NCBI RefSeq assembly: GCF_000308695.1
Contig: NZ_BAGG01000040.1
Location: forward strand, 1 to 64,000
Direction of reading: 5' to 3'
Source of the DNA: Nocardia takedensis NBRC 100417
Lineage (GTDB): Bacteria > Actinomycetota > Actinomycetes > Mycobacteriales > Mycobacteriaceae
Length of the DNA: 64,000 nucleotides
The translations under genes and the position numbers were made by a program. The notes beneath the pieces were generated by a model that was given only the letters and a program-made list of their open reading frames with translations, was not told where the DNA came from and did no database searches. Positions within the stretch are counted from its first letter, which is position 1; the number at the start of each line of letters is the position of its first letter. Positions 17,841 to 25,417 of the stretch are shown here, one piece after another.

Positions 17841-18935
17841 TCACCCCGCCCGCGAGCCCGCCGATCGCACCTGCCGCCCCAGCCCCACCAGCAGCGGAAC
17901 CCCCACCACCGCCATCCCGAACGCCCCGTACACCGCCGAGGCGGGCAGGCCGAGGAACACCGCGTGCGCCAGGGTCGAGCCCAACCACGTCCACAGGTAG
18001 ACGACGATCGGCACGGCGTTCGCCGCGCTGTAGAGGCCAGAACTCTCGACATCCGGCACCATCCGCACGGCTTCGGTCACATGTCCGGCCGTGGGTCCGC
18101 CGATTCGCACGGGCCGACCGGCGGGCTGGGCGCTCGTTACGGGGCGACCCATGGATCGACCATCGCCCGTGGTTCCGGTTGCGGCGGGCTCACCGCTGGT
18201 TTCGCGGCAGTTGGTGGTCGCGTCAGCGCGGCCGATGGCGTCGGTCGGTAGACGGTCGGGGTCGGCGGCTGCCCGCCCGCGGCCTGCGGTGGATTCGGCG
18301 TCGGTGGTTCCGATTCCGGCGATTCGGTGTTCGGCGGCCGGGGTCGACCGGTCCAGCACCTCGAGCAGTGCGGCCATCACCAGTCCCACGGCGAACCACC
18401 CCAGGTAGTTGGTCACCGGGATGACCTCCACTCCCGGCAATCCCGCGTCGGTGACGCACCAACTCCACTGCCCGTCGGCGACCATCTGCGGGTCGAGGAA
18501 CAGATCCCAGCCGACCCCGCCGATCGCGGTGGCCGCGATCCGCGGCAGTCCGCGGCCGAAGAGCGCACCCGCCACGATCCACACCGGGTACAGGCCACCC
18601 GCCCACGCCAGCGGCACCAGCAGGGGGACATCGGCCAGGGCGGGGCCGATGCGGTCGGTGGCGTAGGCGTAGCAGCCGAAGGGATATCCGGTCGCGGTGC
18701 CCAGCACTTCGGCCAGCAGACCCGGCCCCGCCACCGCCGCCAGGAAACCCGCCGCGAACAGCGGTCCGCGGGTGACGGCGGCGTGGGTGAGCGCGGTCGC
18801 CGCCGAGAGCAGCACCACCGTCACCGTGAGTCGGTCGCGCGCCGCGCCTTCGGTGAGCGGGTAGCCGATCTGCGCGGCGATCCACAGCGCGGCGCACAGG
18901 GCGGGCACGGGATGGGCCCGCAGCGCGCGGATCAT
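17841..18935 (-). CDS. cruF: CruF-like carotenoid hydratase family membrane protein
   Basis: A polytopic membrane protein of 364 residues in the carotenoid biosynthesis (DUF422/CruF) family, whose members hydrate the 1',2' double bond of acyclic carotenoid ends. Family segments seen are GTATGYPFGCYAYATDRIGP, VPLLVPLAWAGGLYPVW and GWDLFLDPQMVADGQWSW. Helices cover residues 1-190 and about 298-355. Between them lies an Ala/Thr/Gly/Arg-rich hydrophilic stretch of about 100 residues, which makes the protein longer than usual. The ATG overlaps the crtO-like stop (ATGA). With the ketolase and glycosyltransferase it could build a glycosylated keto-carotenoid. Confidence 0.82.
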   Translation of the reverse strand: MIRALRAHPVPALCAALWIAAQIGYPLTEGAARDRLTVTVVLLSAATALTHAAVTRGPLFAAGFLAAVAGPGLLAEVLGTATGYPFGCYAYATDRIGPALADVPLLVPLAWAGGLYPVWIVAGALFGRGLPRIAATAIGGVGWDLFLDPQMVADGQWSWCVTDAGLPGVEVIPVTNYLGWFAVGLVMAALLEVLDRSTPAAEHRIAGIGTTDAESTAGRGRAAADPDRLPTDAIGRADATTNCRETSGEPAATGTTGDGRSMGRPVTSAQPAGRPVRIGGPTAGHVTEAVRMVPDVESSGLYSAANAVPIVVYLWTWLGSTLAHAVFLGLPASAVYGAFGMAVVGVPLLVGLGRQVRSAGSRAG

Positions 18936-20503
18936 CGGCGGCCCGGCAGCGGGAATCGCCCGCGCCGCAGGTCGCGCAGCACCGCGCGGGCGGCGTTGCG
19001 TCCGCTCGCGCCCGACACCCCGCCGCCGGGGTGGGTGGAGGCGCCCGTCAGGTACAGGCCGGGCGCGCCCGGCACCCGCTGCCCGGACAGTTCCGGGAGC
19101 GGCCGCCACATCATCATCTGGTCCAGTGACATCTCCACGTGCATGATGTTGCCGCCGCGCAGGCCGAGTTCGCGTTCCAGGTCCACCGGGGTCTGCACAT
19201 GGCGGGCCAGCACCGAGTCGGCGAAACCCGGCGCGTGCGCGTCGACCTCGGCGACGATCCGGTCGGCCTCGCGTTCGGCGTGCCCCGCCCAGTCCGAGCC
19301 GTCGGTGAGTCGGTAGGGATGCCACTGCGCCCACAGCGAGAGTTGGTGCTGTCCGGGTGGGGCGACACTCGGGTCGACGGCGCTGAAGCTCATCGCCAGC
19401 ACCACCGGACGCGGCGGCAGGTCGCCGGCCAGCGCCGCGCCGTGCGCGCGCCGCAACTGCGCGCGGTCGGAGACGAGGAACTGCAAGCCGCGCGCCGACT
19501 CACGATCGGCCGCGCCCGGGTAGCGCGGCAGTTCGCCGGTGGCGAGTCGAACGGCCATGCCGATACCGGGCCCCACACGGATGCGCCGCCGCCAGTCGTC
19601 GAGCACGTCCGCGTCGAATCCGCCCACCCGCAGCAGATCCAAGGTGGTCAGCACGTGCGTCCCCGCGATCACCGAGCGGGCCCGCAGTTCCTGTCCGCCC
19701 GCGGTGCGCACCCGCCACCCGCCGCGCGCTCGGGCGATCTCCACCGCCGCGTCGCCCGCGGTGACCTCGCCGCCGTCGGCCCGCAGGCGCGCGACCAACG
19801 CCCGGGTCAGCGCGCCGCTGCCGCCGACGGCCCGCCCCGGCGGCAGGGTGTGCATGAGCGCGGCGAAACCGACCATCGGCGCGGTGCCGGGTTCCGACAT
19901 CGGCGGACCGGACTGCGCGCCGAACCAGGCCAGCGAAGCCTTGAGGCGCTCGTCGTCGAAGGTGGCGTCCAGCAGCGCGTCACCGGTCTGGAGGAATTCC
20001 CGCGACAGCGCGCTACCGCCCGCCGAGGCGTCCAATCCCCAGAACGACCGCAGCAGGTGACCGGGAGTCGGACCGGACCCGAAGGCGCGCATCACCCGCG
20101 CGCTGCGCTCGGACCAGACCGTCACGAAACGGCGGTAGGCGAGGGCGTCGCGTTCGCCGCACGCGCCCGCGATCGAATCGCAGGTCCGGTCGAGATCACG
20201 GTGGAACACGATCGGCGGCGCGCCGGTGACCGGGTGGGCGGGAGTGAATCCCCACGGATCGCAGTCGATGTAGCGCAGGCCGAACCGGTCGAGTTCGAGG
20301 TCCTCGACGATGCCGGTGTGGCGGATCATGATGTGCGCGGAGGATCCGCGGTCGACCAGGTGGCCGGGGAAGCGCTCGACCGTCGACACCGCTCCGCCGA
20401 GCACCTCGTCCCGCTCGAGCACCCGCACCCGCTCGCCGGCGCGCGCGAGATAACAGGCCGCGACCAGGGCGTTGTGCCCCGAGCCGACAATCAGAACCGT
20501 CAC
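18932..20503 (-). CDS. crtO: CrtO-type carotenoid ketolase / FAD oxidoreductase
   Basis: A 523-residue FAD enzyme from the GTG at 20503. The N-terminus VLIVGSGHNALVAACYLARAG is the dinucleotide-binding fold, followed by VLERDEVLGGA. The C-terminus GLYLTGASTHPGGGVSGASG is the conserved CrtI/CrtO end. Length and the HNALVAA signature fit the CrtO beta-carotene ketolase group known from Rhodococcus better than phytoene desaturase. It is preceded by a GNAT gene (7-base gap) and overlaps the CruF-like gene. Substrate is inferred; other desaturase-like roles remain possible. Confidence 0.8.
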   Translation of the reverse strand: MTVLIVGSGHNALVAACYLARAGERVRVLERDEVLGGAVSTVERFPGHLVDRGSSAHIMIRHTGIVEDLELDRFGLRYIDCDPWGFTPAHPVTGAPPIVFHRDLDRTCDSIAGACGERDALAYRRFVTVWSERSARVMRAFGSGPTPGHLLRSFWGLDASAGGSALSREFLQTGDALLDATFDDERLKASLAWFGAQSGPPMSEPGTAPMVGFAALMHTLPPGRAVGGSGALTRALVARLRADGGEVTAGDAAVEIARARGGWRVRTAGGQELRARSVIAGTHVLTTLDLLRVGGFDADVLDDWRRRIRVGPGIGMAVRLATGELPRYPGAADRESARGLQFLVSDRAQLRRAHGAALAGDLPPRPVVLAMSFSAVDPSVAPPGQHQLSLWAQWHPYRLTDGSDWAGHAEREADRIVAEVDAHAPGFADSVLARHVQTPVDLERELGLRGGNIMHVEMSLDQMMMWRPLPELSGQRVPGAPGLYLTGASTHPGGGVSGASGRNAARAVLRDLRRGRFPLPGRR

Positions 20504-20510
20504 AGGACCC

Positions 20511-21122
20511 TCACAGCGGTAATCGTCGTCCCAGGATCGCGAAGGGACGGGTGTCGCCCGCGAAGACGAACTGGCGCACCACGTCGCCGAAACCCTCGCG
20601 CCGGTACAGCCGCCAGGCGCGGTTGTCCTCGGCGGCGACCTCGGGGGTCGACAGCAGCACCGCGCCTTCCTCGCGGCCGCGCAGCAGACGCCGCAGCAGG
20701 ATCTCCCCGATGCCGCGGCCCTGCGCGGCGGGGTGCACGTGCAGTTCGGTCAACTCGAAGTAGTCGGCGAGCAGGGCGCGGGCGGACTGCTCCGGCCAGC
20801 CGGAGCGGCGCATCCCGGTGTGCACCTGCTGATGCCACCACTGGTGCGGCGCGCCGCGATAGCCGTAGGCGATCGCGACCAGCGGCGCGGTGCGCGCGTC
20901 GACGTGACCGCGGTCGTCGGGCAGCAGCGCCGCGACGGCCTGCCAGCCCGCGCGGGTGGTGTGCTCGTTCCACATGGGCGCGCGATGGTTCTCGGTGCCG
21001 CGGGGATAGTCCATGGCCGCGACGTAGACCGAGAGGGCGTCGTGCAACCGGTATCGCATGTCGGTGATCGACAGGTCGACGACGACGGGGGCGGGAGTGT
21101 GATTCGGCGTGACGGCTGTCAT
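20511..21122 (-). CDS. GNAT family N-acetyltransferase
   Basis: A 203-residue acyl-CoA-dependent acetyltransferase. The core ELTELHVHPAAQGRGIGEILLRR contains the R/Q-x-x-G-x-G/A acetyl-CoA loop (QGRGIG). AEDNRAWRLYRREGF is the usual C-terminal motif. It is the homologue by position of M. tuberculosis Rv2170, between dcw-side genes and lppM. It is the first gene of the minus-strand carotenoid/LppM set. The target is unknown. The N-terminal 60 residues lack recognised motifs. Confidence 0.85.
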   Translation of the reverse strand: MTAVTPNHTPAPVVVDLSITDMRYRLHDALSVYVAAMDYPRGTENHRAPMWNEHTTRAGWQAVAALLPDDRGHVDARTAPLVAIAYGYRGAPHQWWHQQVHTGMRRSGWPEQSARALLADYFELTELHVHPAAQGRGIGEILLRRLLRGREEGAVLLSTPEVAAEDNRAWRLYRREGFGDVVRQFVFAGDTRPFAILGRRLPL

Positions 21123-21171
21123 GGCTCTCGTCGGCCGCGCGGACGCGGAAAGTTGTCGGTGGGTGTCCCTA

Positions 21172-21199
21172 TATTGAAGCTCAATTCAAACGTTCGAAT
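21172..21199. promoter_or_regulatory. AT-rich divergent promoter/operator with two palindromes
   Basis: In a 70% GC background this stretch is strikingly AT-rich. ATTGAAGCTCAAT at 21173-21185 is an inverted repeat, and TTCAAACGTTCGAA at 21185-21198 is a near-perfect 14-base palindrome centred on ACGT. A TATATT-like box overlaps the left end. It lies between the divergent GNAT and HEPN genes, as expected for a shared operator. Confidence 0.5.
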
Positions 21200-21269
21200 A
21201 CCTGTTCGGTCCGCGCGGTGGGTCCGACCGCCCGCGGAGCCCGGGGTGTACGACATGGAGGGACGGCTC

Positions 21270-21710
21270 ATGCCTGGTCGGATCGAACAGTCCGGACAGC
21301 CCGGTCGAGCGGGAGGTCTGTTGAAGAAGGCCGACGGCCTGCTCATGCAGGCGGCGGGGGAGTCCGATCCGCGCGAACGGTTCCGTACCGCCTACCTGGC
21401 GGCGCTGCGCGGCGCGGGCGCGGTGCTCGCGTTCACCGGCGCCGACGCCGCTCCGCGCGCCCGCTCGCGCAACGCGTGGGTGCTGTTGCAACGCGCCATG
21501 CCCGAGTTCGTGATGTGGGCCGACTACTTCAGCGCGCGCTCGGAACTGCGCGCCGCGCTGGAGGCCGGATTCGATCGCGAGGTGGACGAACGCACCGCCG
21601 ACGAGTTCTGCTCGCGGGTGGGGGCATTCCTGCACGACGTGGAGGATCTGCTCGACACGGCGTCTCGTCTGCGACCGCCGCGGGGCCTGTCGAACGGCAT
21701 GACCGCTTAG
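21270..21710 (+). CDS. SAV_6107-type HEPN domain protein
   Basis: A 146-residue mainly helical protein. The ATG at 21270 (MPGRIEQSGQPG) has GGAGGG eight bases upstream; an ATG at 21255 would add five residues. The core (residues about 20-125) matches the actinobacterial SAV_6107 HEPN family: LLKKADGLLMQAAGESDPRERF, then AYLAALRGAGAVLAF and MPEFVMWADYFSARSELR. No canonical HEPN ribonuclease R-x4-6-H motif is evident, so an RNase role should not be assumed. It is followed by the DUF3040 gene. Confidence 0.8.
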   Translation: MPGRIEQSGQPGRAGGLLKKADGLLMQAAGESDPRERFRTAYLAALRGAGAVLAFTGADAAPRARSRNAWVLLQRAMPEFVMWADYFSARSELRAALEAGFDREVDERTADEFCSRVGAFLHDVEDLLDTASRLRPPRGLSNGMTA

Positions 21711-21755
21711 TTATGAGCGAGTAGGTGGTACCGCCTTCATCGAACTCGTATCATT

Positions 21756-21807
21756 GGTGACAGATAGCCGCCAAGGTCGGCTATCTGTCGCCTACCCGGA
21801 GGCGACA
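21756..21807 (+). promoter_or_regulatory. Two mutually exclusive hairpins upstream of the DUF3040 gene
   Basis: Hairpin 1 has perfect 12-base arms GACAGATAGCCG at 21759-21770 and CGGCTATCTGTC at 21778-21789. It extends to about 15 pairs with one wobble. Hairpin 2 uses TGTCGCCT at 21786-21793 and AGGCGACA at 21800-21807. They share bases 21786-21789 and part of the flank, so only one can be complete at a time. This layout suggests a terminator for the HEPN gene or a switch in the DUF3040 leader. Confidence 0.55.
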
Positions 21808-21835
21808 GCCACGTCCTAGTGCCGGGGGAGGTACC

Positions 21836-22258
21836 GTGCCACTCTCCGAGCACGAGCAGCGCATGCTCGAACAGATCGAGAGCGCGCTCTATGCTGAGGA
21901 TCCGAAGTTCGCCTCGTCCGTCCGCGTCGGACGCCTGCGCTCGACCTCGAGTCGCCGCAGACTCCAGGCCGCGGCCCTTTTCGTCCTCGGCCTGCTGCTA
22001 CTGGTCGCCGGCATCGCCGCTCCGGTGAAGCCCGGCGGCTTCCCGATCATCAGCCTGATCGGCTTCATCGTCATGTTCGGCGCCGGCGTGCTGCTGTTGC
22101 TCGGCAGCTCCAAGGGCGTGGGCAAGGGCGGACGCACCACCGATTCGCCTTCGGGCGGTTCGGGCGGCGGCGCGGGCGGTTCCGGCCGTCAGCGCAAGTC
22201 CGGCGGCTTCTCCGAACGCATGGAAGACCGCTTCCGTAGACGATTCGAGCAGGAGTAA
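21836..22258 (+). CDS. DUF3040 family membrane protein
   Basis: A 140-residue protein from the GTG at 21836, preceded by GGGGGAGG. It begins PLSEHEQRMLEQIESAL, the hallmark of DUF3040 (M. tuberculosis Rv2169c-like). Two membrane helices follow (LQAAALFVLGLLLLVAGIAA and a second near residue 75), then a Gly/Ser-rich linker and a basic tail ending FRRRFEQE. Cytoplasmic ends on both sides of a hairpin membrane anchor are predicted. It lies just upstream of the dcw cluster, as in mycobacteria. No reaction is known. Confidence 0.88.
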   Translation: MPLSEHEQRMLEQIESALYAEDPKFASSVRVGRLRSTSSRRRLQAAALFVLGLLLLVAGIAAPVKPGGFPIISLIGFIVMFGAGVLLLLGSSKGVGKGGRTTDSPSGGSGGGAGGSGRQRKSGGFSERMEDRFRRRFEQE

Positions 22259-22300
22259 CCGGACGCGCACCCCGCGCCGGCACACAGCGACAGATCGGGC

Positions 22301-22327
22301 GACGCCGCACCTGTGAGGTGCGGCGTC
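22301..22327 (+). terminator. Terminator hairpin after the DUF3040 gene
   Basis: Arms GACGCCGCACCT at 22301-22312 and AGGTGCGGCGTC at 22316-22327 with a GTG loop, followed by the pyrimidine-rich GTCTTCTCCT. From here to the mraZ promoter (22328-22705) nothing coding was seen. Confidence 0.75.
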
Positions 22328-22705
22328 GTCTTCTCCTGTGCGGGCTGCCTGTTTCCGGCACTCCCCACTCCGCCCCACGGCGATACCCCACCGTGCCCCA
22401 CCGGTCCCTGTCGACCACGTGATCCGGCCGATGCCGCGCCCTCCGCGAACTCCGCCGCGACACGCCGGAGCGCGCTCGGCAAACCGCCCGCGTGACAAAA
22501 GCCGTGCGTAGCGAGGCCCTGCGTCACTGGACACGTCAAGGGTGGCCCGAATCCCGGCCTCCCGGGGGTTTGCTGGGTGTTTCCGGGGCCGCGTCCCGGC
22601 CCGCCAGGCGTGTCGGCGGAACACCGAAAAAGTTCTCCACTGTGTGATAGCTGGGATGACCTGCGGAATCTCCGGGGCGGGGAGGGAGATCACCTGTTGT
22701 TTCGA

Positions 22706-22736
22706 TTGAAAGTGGGGGAAAGTGGGGTAATGTGGA
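22706..22736 (+). promoter_or_regulatory. mraZ promoter with three MraZ boxes
   Basis: TTGAAA at 22706-22711 and TAATGT at 22728-22733, 16 bases apart, form a likely promoter. Lying on it are three MraZ-type boxes with a 10-base period: GTGGG at 22712, GTGGG at 22722 and GTGGA at 22732, with 5-base spacers. Binding by MraZ would block the promoter, so the dcw operon is probably autorepressed. Confidence 0.8.
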
Positions 22737-22818
22737 GCGCGCACTACTGGAGAGTCGTACATCCGAGGTGATCGTTCTCCCCGCACCGGCGGGGTCCTGA
22801 TCCACAGGAGGTATCGGG

Positions 22819-23250
22819 ATGTTTCTCGGTACCTACACACCACGGCTGGACGACAAAGGGCGGCTCACGTTGCCCGCGAAATTTCGAGACGATCTGGCGG
22901 GAGGGTTGATGGTCACGAAGGGTCAGGACCACAGCCTTGCCGTCTACCCCAGAGAAGAGTTCACCGCACTCGCCCGGCGAGCGGCGGCCGCGTCCCGGAG
23001 CAATCCGCGGGCACGCGCGTTCGTCCGGGCACTCGCCGCCGGTACGGATGAACAACGTCTGGACGGGCAGGGCCGGATCGTGTTGTCCGCCGAACATCGC
23101 CGCTACGCGAACCTGGATCGGGATTGCGTGGTGATCGGTTCGGTCGACTTCCTCGAGATATGGGACAAGCAGGCGTGGGATTCCTACCTCGCCGAGCACG
23201 AGGAGGATTACGCGGAAGCGAGAGACGAGTCGCTGGGCGGAATCTTCTAG
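22819..23250 (+). CDS. mraZ: Transcriptional regulator MraZ
   Basis: A 143-residue DNA-binding protein with two SpoVT-AbrB-like repeats. [23 protein letters not shown] is the first, written here in parts as [15 protein letters not shown] then [26 protein letters not shown] is the second. It binds GTGGG repeats upstream of its own gene and controls the division and cell-wall operon. The start is well set by ACAGGAGG about ten bases upstream. Length is normal for the family. The C-terminal LGGIF tail and acidic [12 protein letters not shown] are typical of actinobacteria. Confidence 0.95.
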   Translation: MFLGTYTPRLDDKGRLTLPAKFRDDLAGGLMVTKGQDHSLAVYPREEFTALARRAAAASRSNPRARAFVRALAAGTDEQRLDGQGRIVLSAEHRRYANLDRDCVVIGSVDFLEIWDKQAWDSYLAEHEEDYAEARDESLGGIF

Positions 23251-23362
23251 CCCCGACGGAACGAGTGCCACGCGGCCTCTGCCCGGAGGCGAACCCTGAC
23301 GTACTTCCCCGACGCCAGGTGTCGAATTCGGTCAGAGACCCCGCGGCATTCGTCTTCTCGGG

Positions 23363-23419
23363 GGCAGCTCCGAGAACACGGCAGTTCAGAAACGCGGCAG
23401 CTCAGGACCATGGCAGCTC
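23363..23419 (+). repeat. Four direct repeats between mraZ and rsmH
   Basis: GGCAGCTC at 23363, GGCAGTTC at 23380, GGCAGCTC at 23396 and GGCAGCTC at 23412 recur every 16-17 bases, about one and a half helical turns. Flanking bases partly repeat too. They lie about 110 bases upstream of the rsmH start in the 270-base mraZ-rsmH gap and have no known role. Confidence 0.55.
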
Positions 23420-23520
23420 GGGACCGAGGTCCGTGGTCGACGCGCATCGGGCACCGAATGCGCTGTGGAGCGGGGCAATCCGTGCAGGCGACGATGCGAG
23501 GCAGGATCCGGGAGGTCGAG

Positions 23521-24495
23521 GTGAACCGTGCACAGCCCGGCCCCCGTCATGTGCCGGTGCTCCTGCGGCGAGCCGATGAGCTACTCGGGCCCGCGCTGAC
23601 CGAACCGGGCGCCGTCTACGTCGACGCCACCCTCGGATTGGGCGGGCACGCCGAACATTTCCTCACCACCTACCCGCAGTCGCGGTTGGTCGGACTCGAC
23701 CGCGACACCGCCGCCCTCGAACTGGCCGGTGAACGGCTGCGTCCTTTCGCGGACCGGATCACCTTGGTGCACACCCGCTATGACGGGATCGCCCAGGCGT
23801 TGGCGAAGGCGGGGTTGGACGCGGCCGGCTCGGTCAGCGCCGTCCTGATGGACCTCGGGGTCTCCTCCATGCAGTTGGACGAGGCCGACCGGGGTTTCGC
23901 GTATTCCGTCGACGCGCCGTTGGACATGCGGATGGACCCGACCACGGGGCGCACCGCCGCCGACGTCCTCAACACCTACAGCCACGGTGATCTGGCGCGG
24001 GTGCTCAAGACCTACGGCGAGGAGCGGTTCGCGGGCAAGATCGCCTCGGAGATCGTGCGGCGGCGGCAGCAGCGCCCGTTCACCACCAGTGCCGAACTGG
24101 TGGAACTGCTCTACGCCACCATCCCCGCCGCGGCCCGTCGCACCGGCGGTCATCCGGCCAAGCGCACCTTCCAGGCGTTGCGGGTCGAGGTGAACGCCGA
24201 ACTCGACTCGTTGCGCGCCGCGCTGCCCGCCGCACTGGATTCGCTGCGGGTGGGCGGGCGCATCGTGGTCATGTCCTACCAGTCCTTGGAGGATCGCGTG
24301 GTCAAGCAGGAGTTCGCACCGCGCATCGTCTCCAGGACGCCGGTGGACCTGCCGGTCGAACTGCCCGGCATGGGGCCGGAGTTCCGGATGTTGACGCGCG
24401 GCGCGGAGAAGGCGACCGAGCAGGAAATCGACGAGAACCCGCGCGCGACCCCGGTGCGGATGCGCGCCGCCGAACGTATCCAGGCGGTGGCGTGA
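23521..24495 (+). CDS. rsmH: 16S rRNA (cytosine-1402 N4) methyltransferase RsmH
   Basis: A SAM-dependent methyltransferase that N4-methylates C1402 of 16S rRNA. The protein is 324 residues from the GTG at 23521, which has GGGAGGTCGAG just before it. An ATG at 23494 would add nine residues. Motifs are [28 protein letters not shown] (SAM loop), [19 protein letters not shown] with DLGVSS, and [12 protein letters not shown]. It is the second gene of the dcw cluster and is separated from mraZ by 270 bases, so it may have an extra promoter. Confidence 0.95.
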   Translation: MNRAQPGPRHVPVLLRRADELLGPALTEPGAVYVDATLGLGGHAEHFLTTYPQSRLVGLDRDTAALELAGERLRPFADRITLVHTRYDGIAQALAKAGLDAAGSVSAVLMDLGVSSMQLDEADRGFAYSVDAPLDMRMDPTTGRTAADVLNTYSHGDLARVLKTYGEERFAGKIASEIVRRRQQRPFTTSAELVELLYATIPAAARRTGGHPAKRTFQALRVEVNAELDSLRAALPAALDSLRVGGRIVVMSYQSLEDRVVKQEFAPRIVSRTPVDLPVELPGMGPEFRMLTRGAEKATEQEIDENPRATPVRMRAAERIQAVA

Positions 24496-24550
24496 GCGGC
24501 ACGCGGTGGTCGAGCAGCGGGCGGTCCCGCGGAGTAGAGGAGGGGACAGC

Positions 24551-25417
24551 ATGAGTACTCGCACACGCGCCGTGCCCGCGCCGGGTCGGGTCGCCCGGCG
24601 GGTCCAGGCCGCCGAACGGGTGAAATCCGGCGCCGCCGCGCGCGCGTACGCCAAGCGGCGCAATCGCGCCGATCGGCCGGATCTGCCCGCCCTGCCGAGT
24701 CGTTCGGTGATGGCGGGGCGTATTCCGTTCGTGGCGGCCATCATCGCGCTGCTGGGCTGCGGGCTGGCCTCGACGCTGTTCCTGACCACCCGCGCGGCCG
24801 AGGACAGCTACCAACTCGGTGACGCGCGCGCCCTCAACAGCAAGCTCTCCGAGGAGCGGGCCGCCCTGCAGCGGCAGGTCGCGGCCGCCGACTCCGCGCC
24901 GGAACTGGCCGCGCGCGCCCGCGAACTGGGCATGATCCCGGCCAAGGATCCGGCGCGGTTGATCGTCGCGCCGGACGGTGCCGTCACGGTGATCGGCGAG
25001 CCGACGCCCGCGCAGGGTCCGCCCGCCCCGCCGCTGAACGGCACGCCGAAGCCGCCGCCCAACGCGCCCGGTCACGCCCAGGCGCAGGGGGAGCGGGTGG
25101 TGCCGGTCAGTTCGGTGCGCCAGCCGACCGCGCAGGCCCCGTCGAACACCGAGTACGTCAACGGCGCGCAGGCGCACACCGCGACGCCCGCCGCTCCGAT
25201 CCCCGGGGTGCCGGTCCCGCCCGCGACGGGGACCGTCCCGGGCGCGGTGCCACCGGGAGCAGCGGTGTCGCCGGAAGCAGCGGTGTCGCCGGAAACGTCG
25301 TCGGACGTGGCCGCACCCGGCCGCACCTCGAATACCGACGGCCAGGACCAGGATTCGCTCCCGCAGGACGCGGGCCTCAGCCCGGCGAACCCACTGCCCG
25401 GGACGGACGGCCGATGA
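24551..25417 (+). CDS. ftsL: FtsL-like septum protein with long Pro-rich tail
   Basis: A bitopic membrane protein of 288 residues. There is a basic cytoplasmic N-terminus, one helix (PFVAAIIALLGCGLASTLFL, near residue 63), then a short coiled coil (LNSKLSEERAALQRQVAAAD) and a DivIC-like end (ARARELGMIPA). The remaining 150 residues are Pro/Ala-rich. That tail contains a duplicated AAVSPE segment encoded by a direct repeat near 25258-25292. Position between rsmH and ftsI identifies it as FtsL (Rv2164c-like), a partner in the FtsQLB complex. The stop overlaps ftsI (ATGA). Confidence 0.85.
   Translation: MSTRTRAVPAPGRVARRVQAAERVKSGAAARAYAKRRNRADRPDLPALPSRSVMAGRIPFVAAIIALLGCGLASTLFLTTRAAEDSYQLGDARALNSKLSEERAALQRQVAAADSAPELAARARELGMIPAKDPARLIVAPDGAVTVIGEPTPAQGPPAPPLNGTPKPPPNAPGHAQAQGERVVPVSSVRQPTAQAPSNTEYVNGAQAHTATPAAPIPGVPVPPATGTVPGAVPPGAAVSPEAAVSPETSSDVAAPGRTSNTDGQDQDSLPQDAGLSPANPLPGTDGR

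Noticed and set aside
21270..21710. HEPN protein as toxin of a toxin-antitoxin pair
   Set aside because: No RNase motif and no partner nucleotidyltransferase gene beside it; the SAV_6107 family is chromosomal and conserved.
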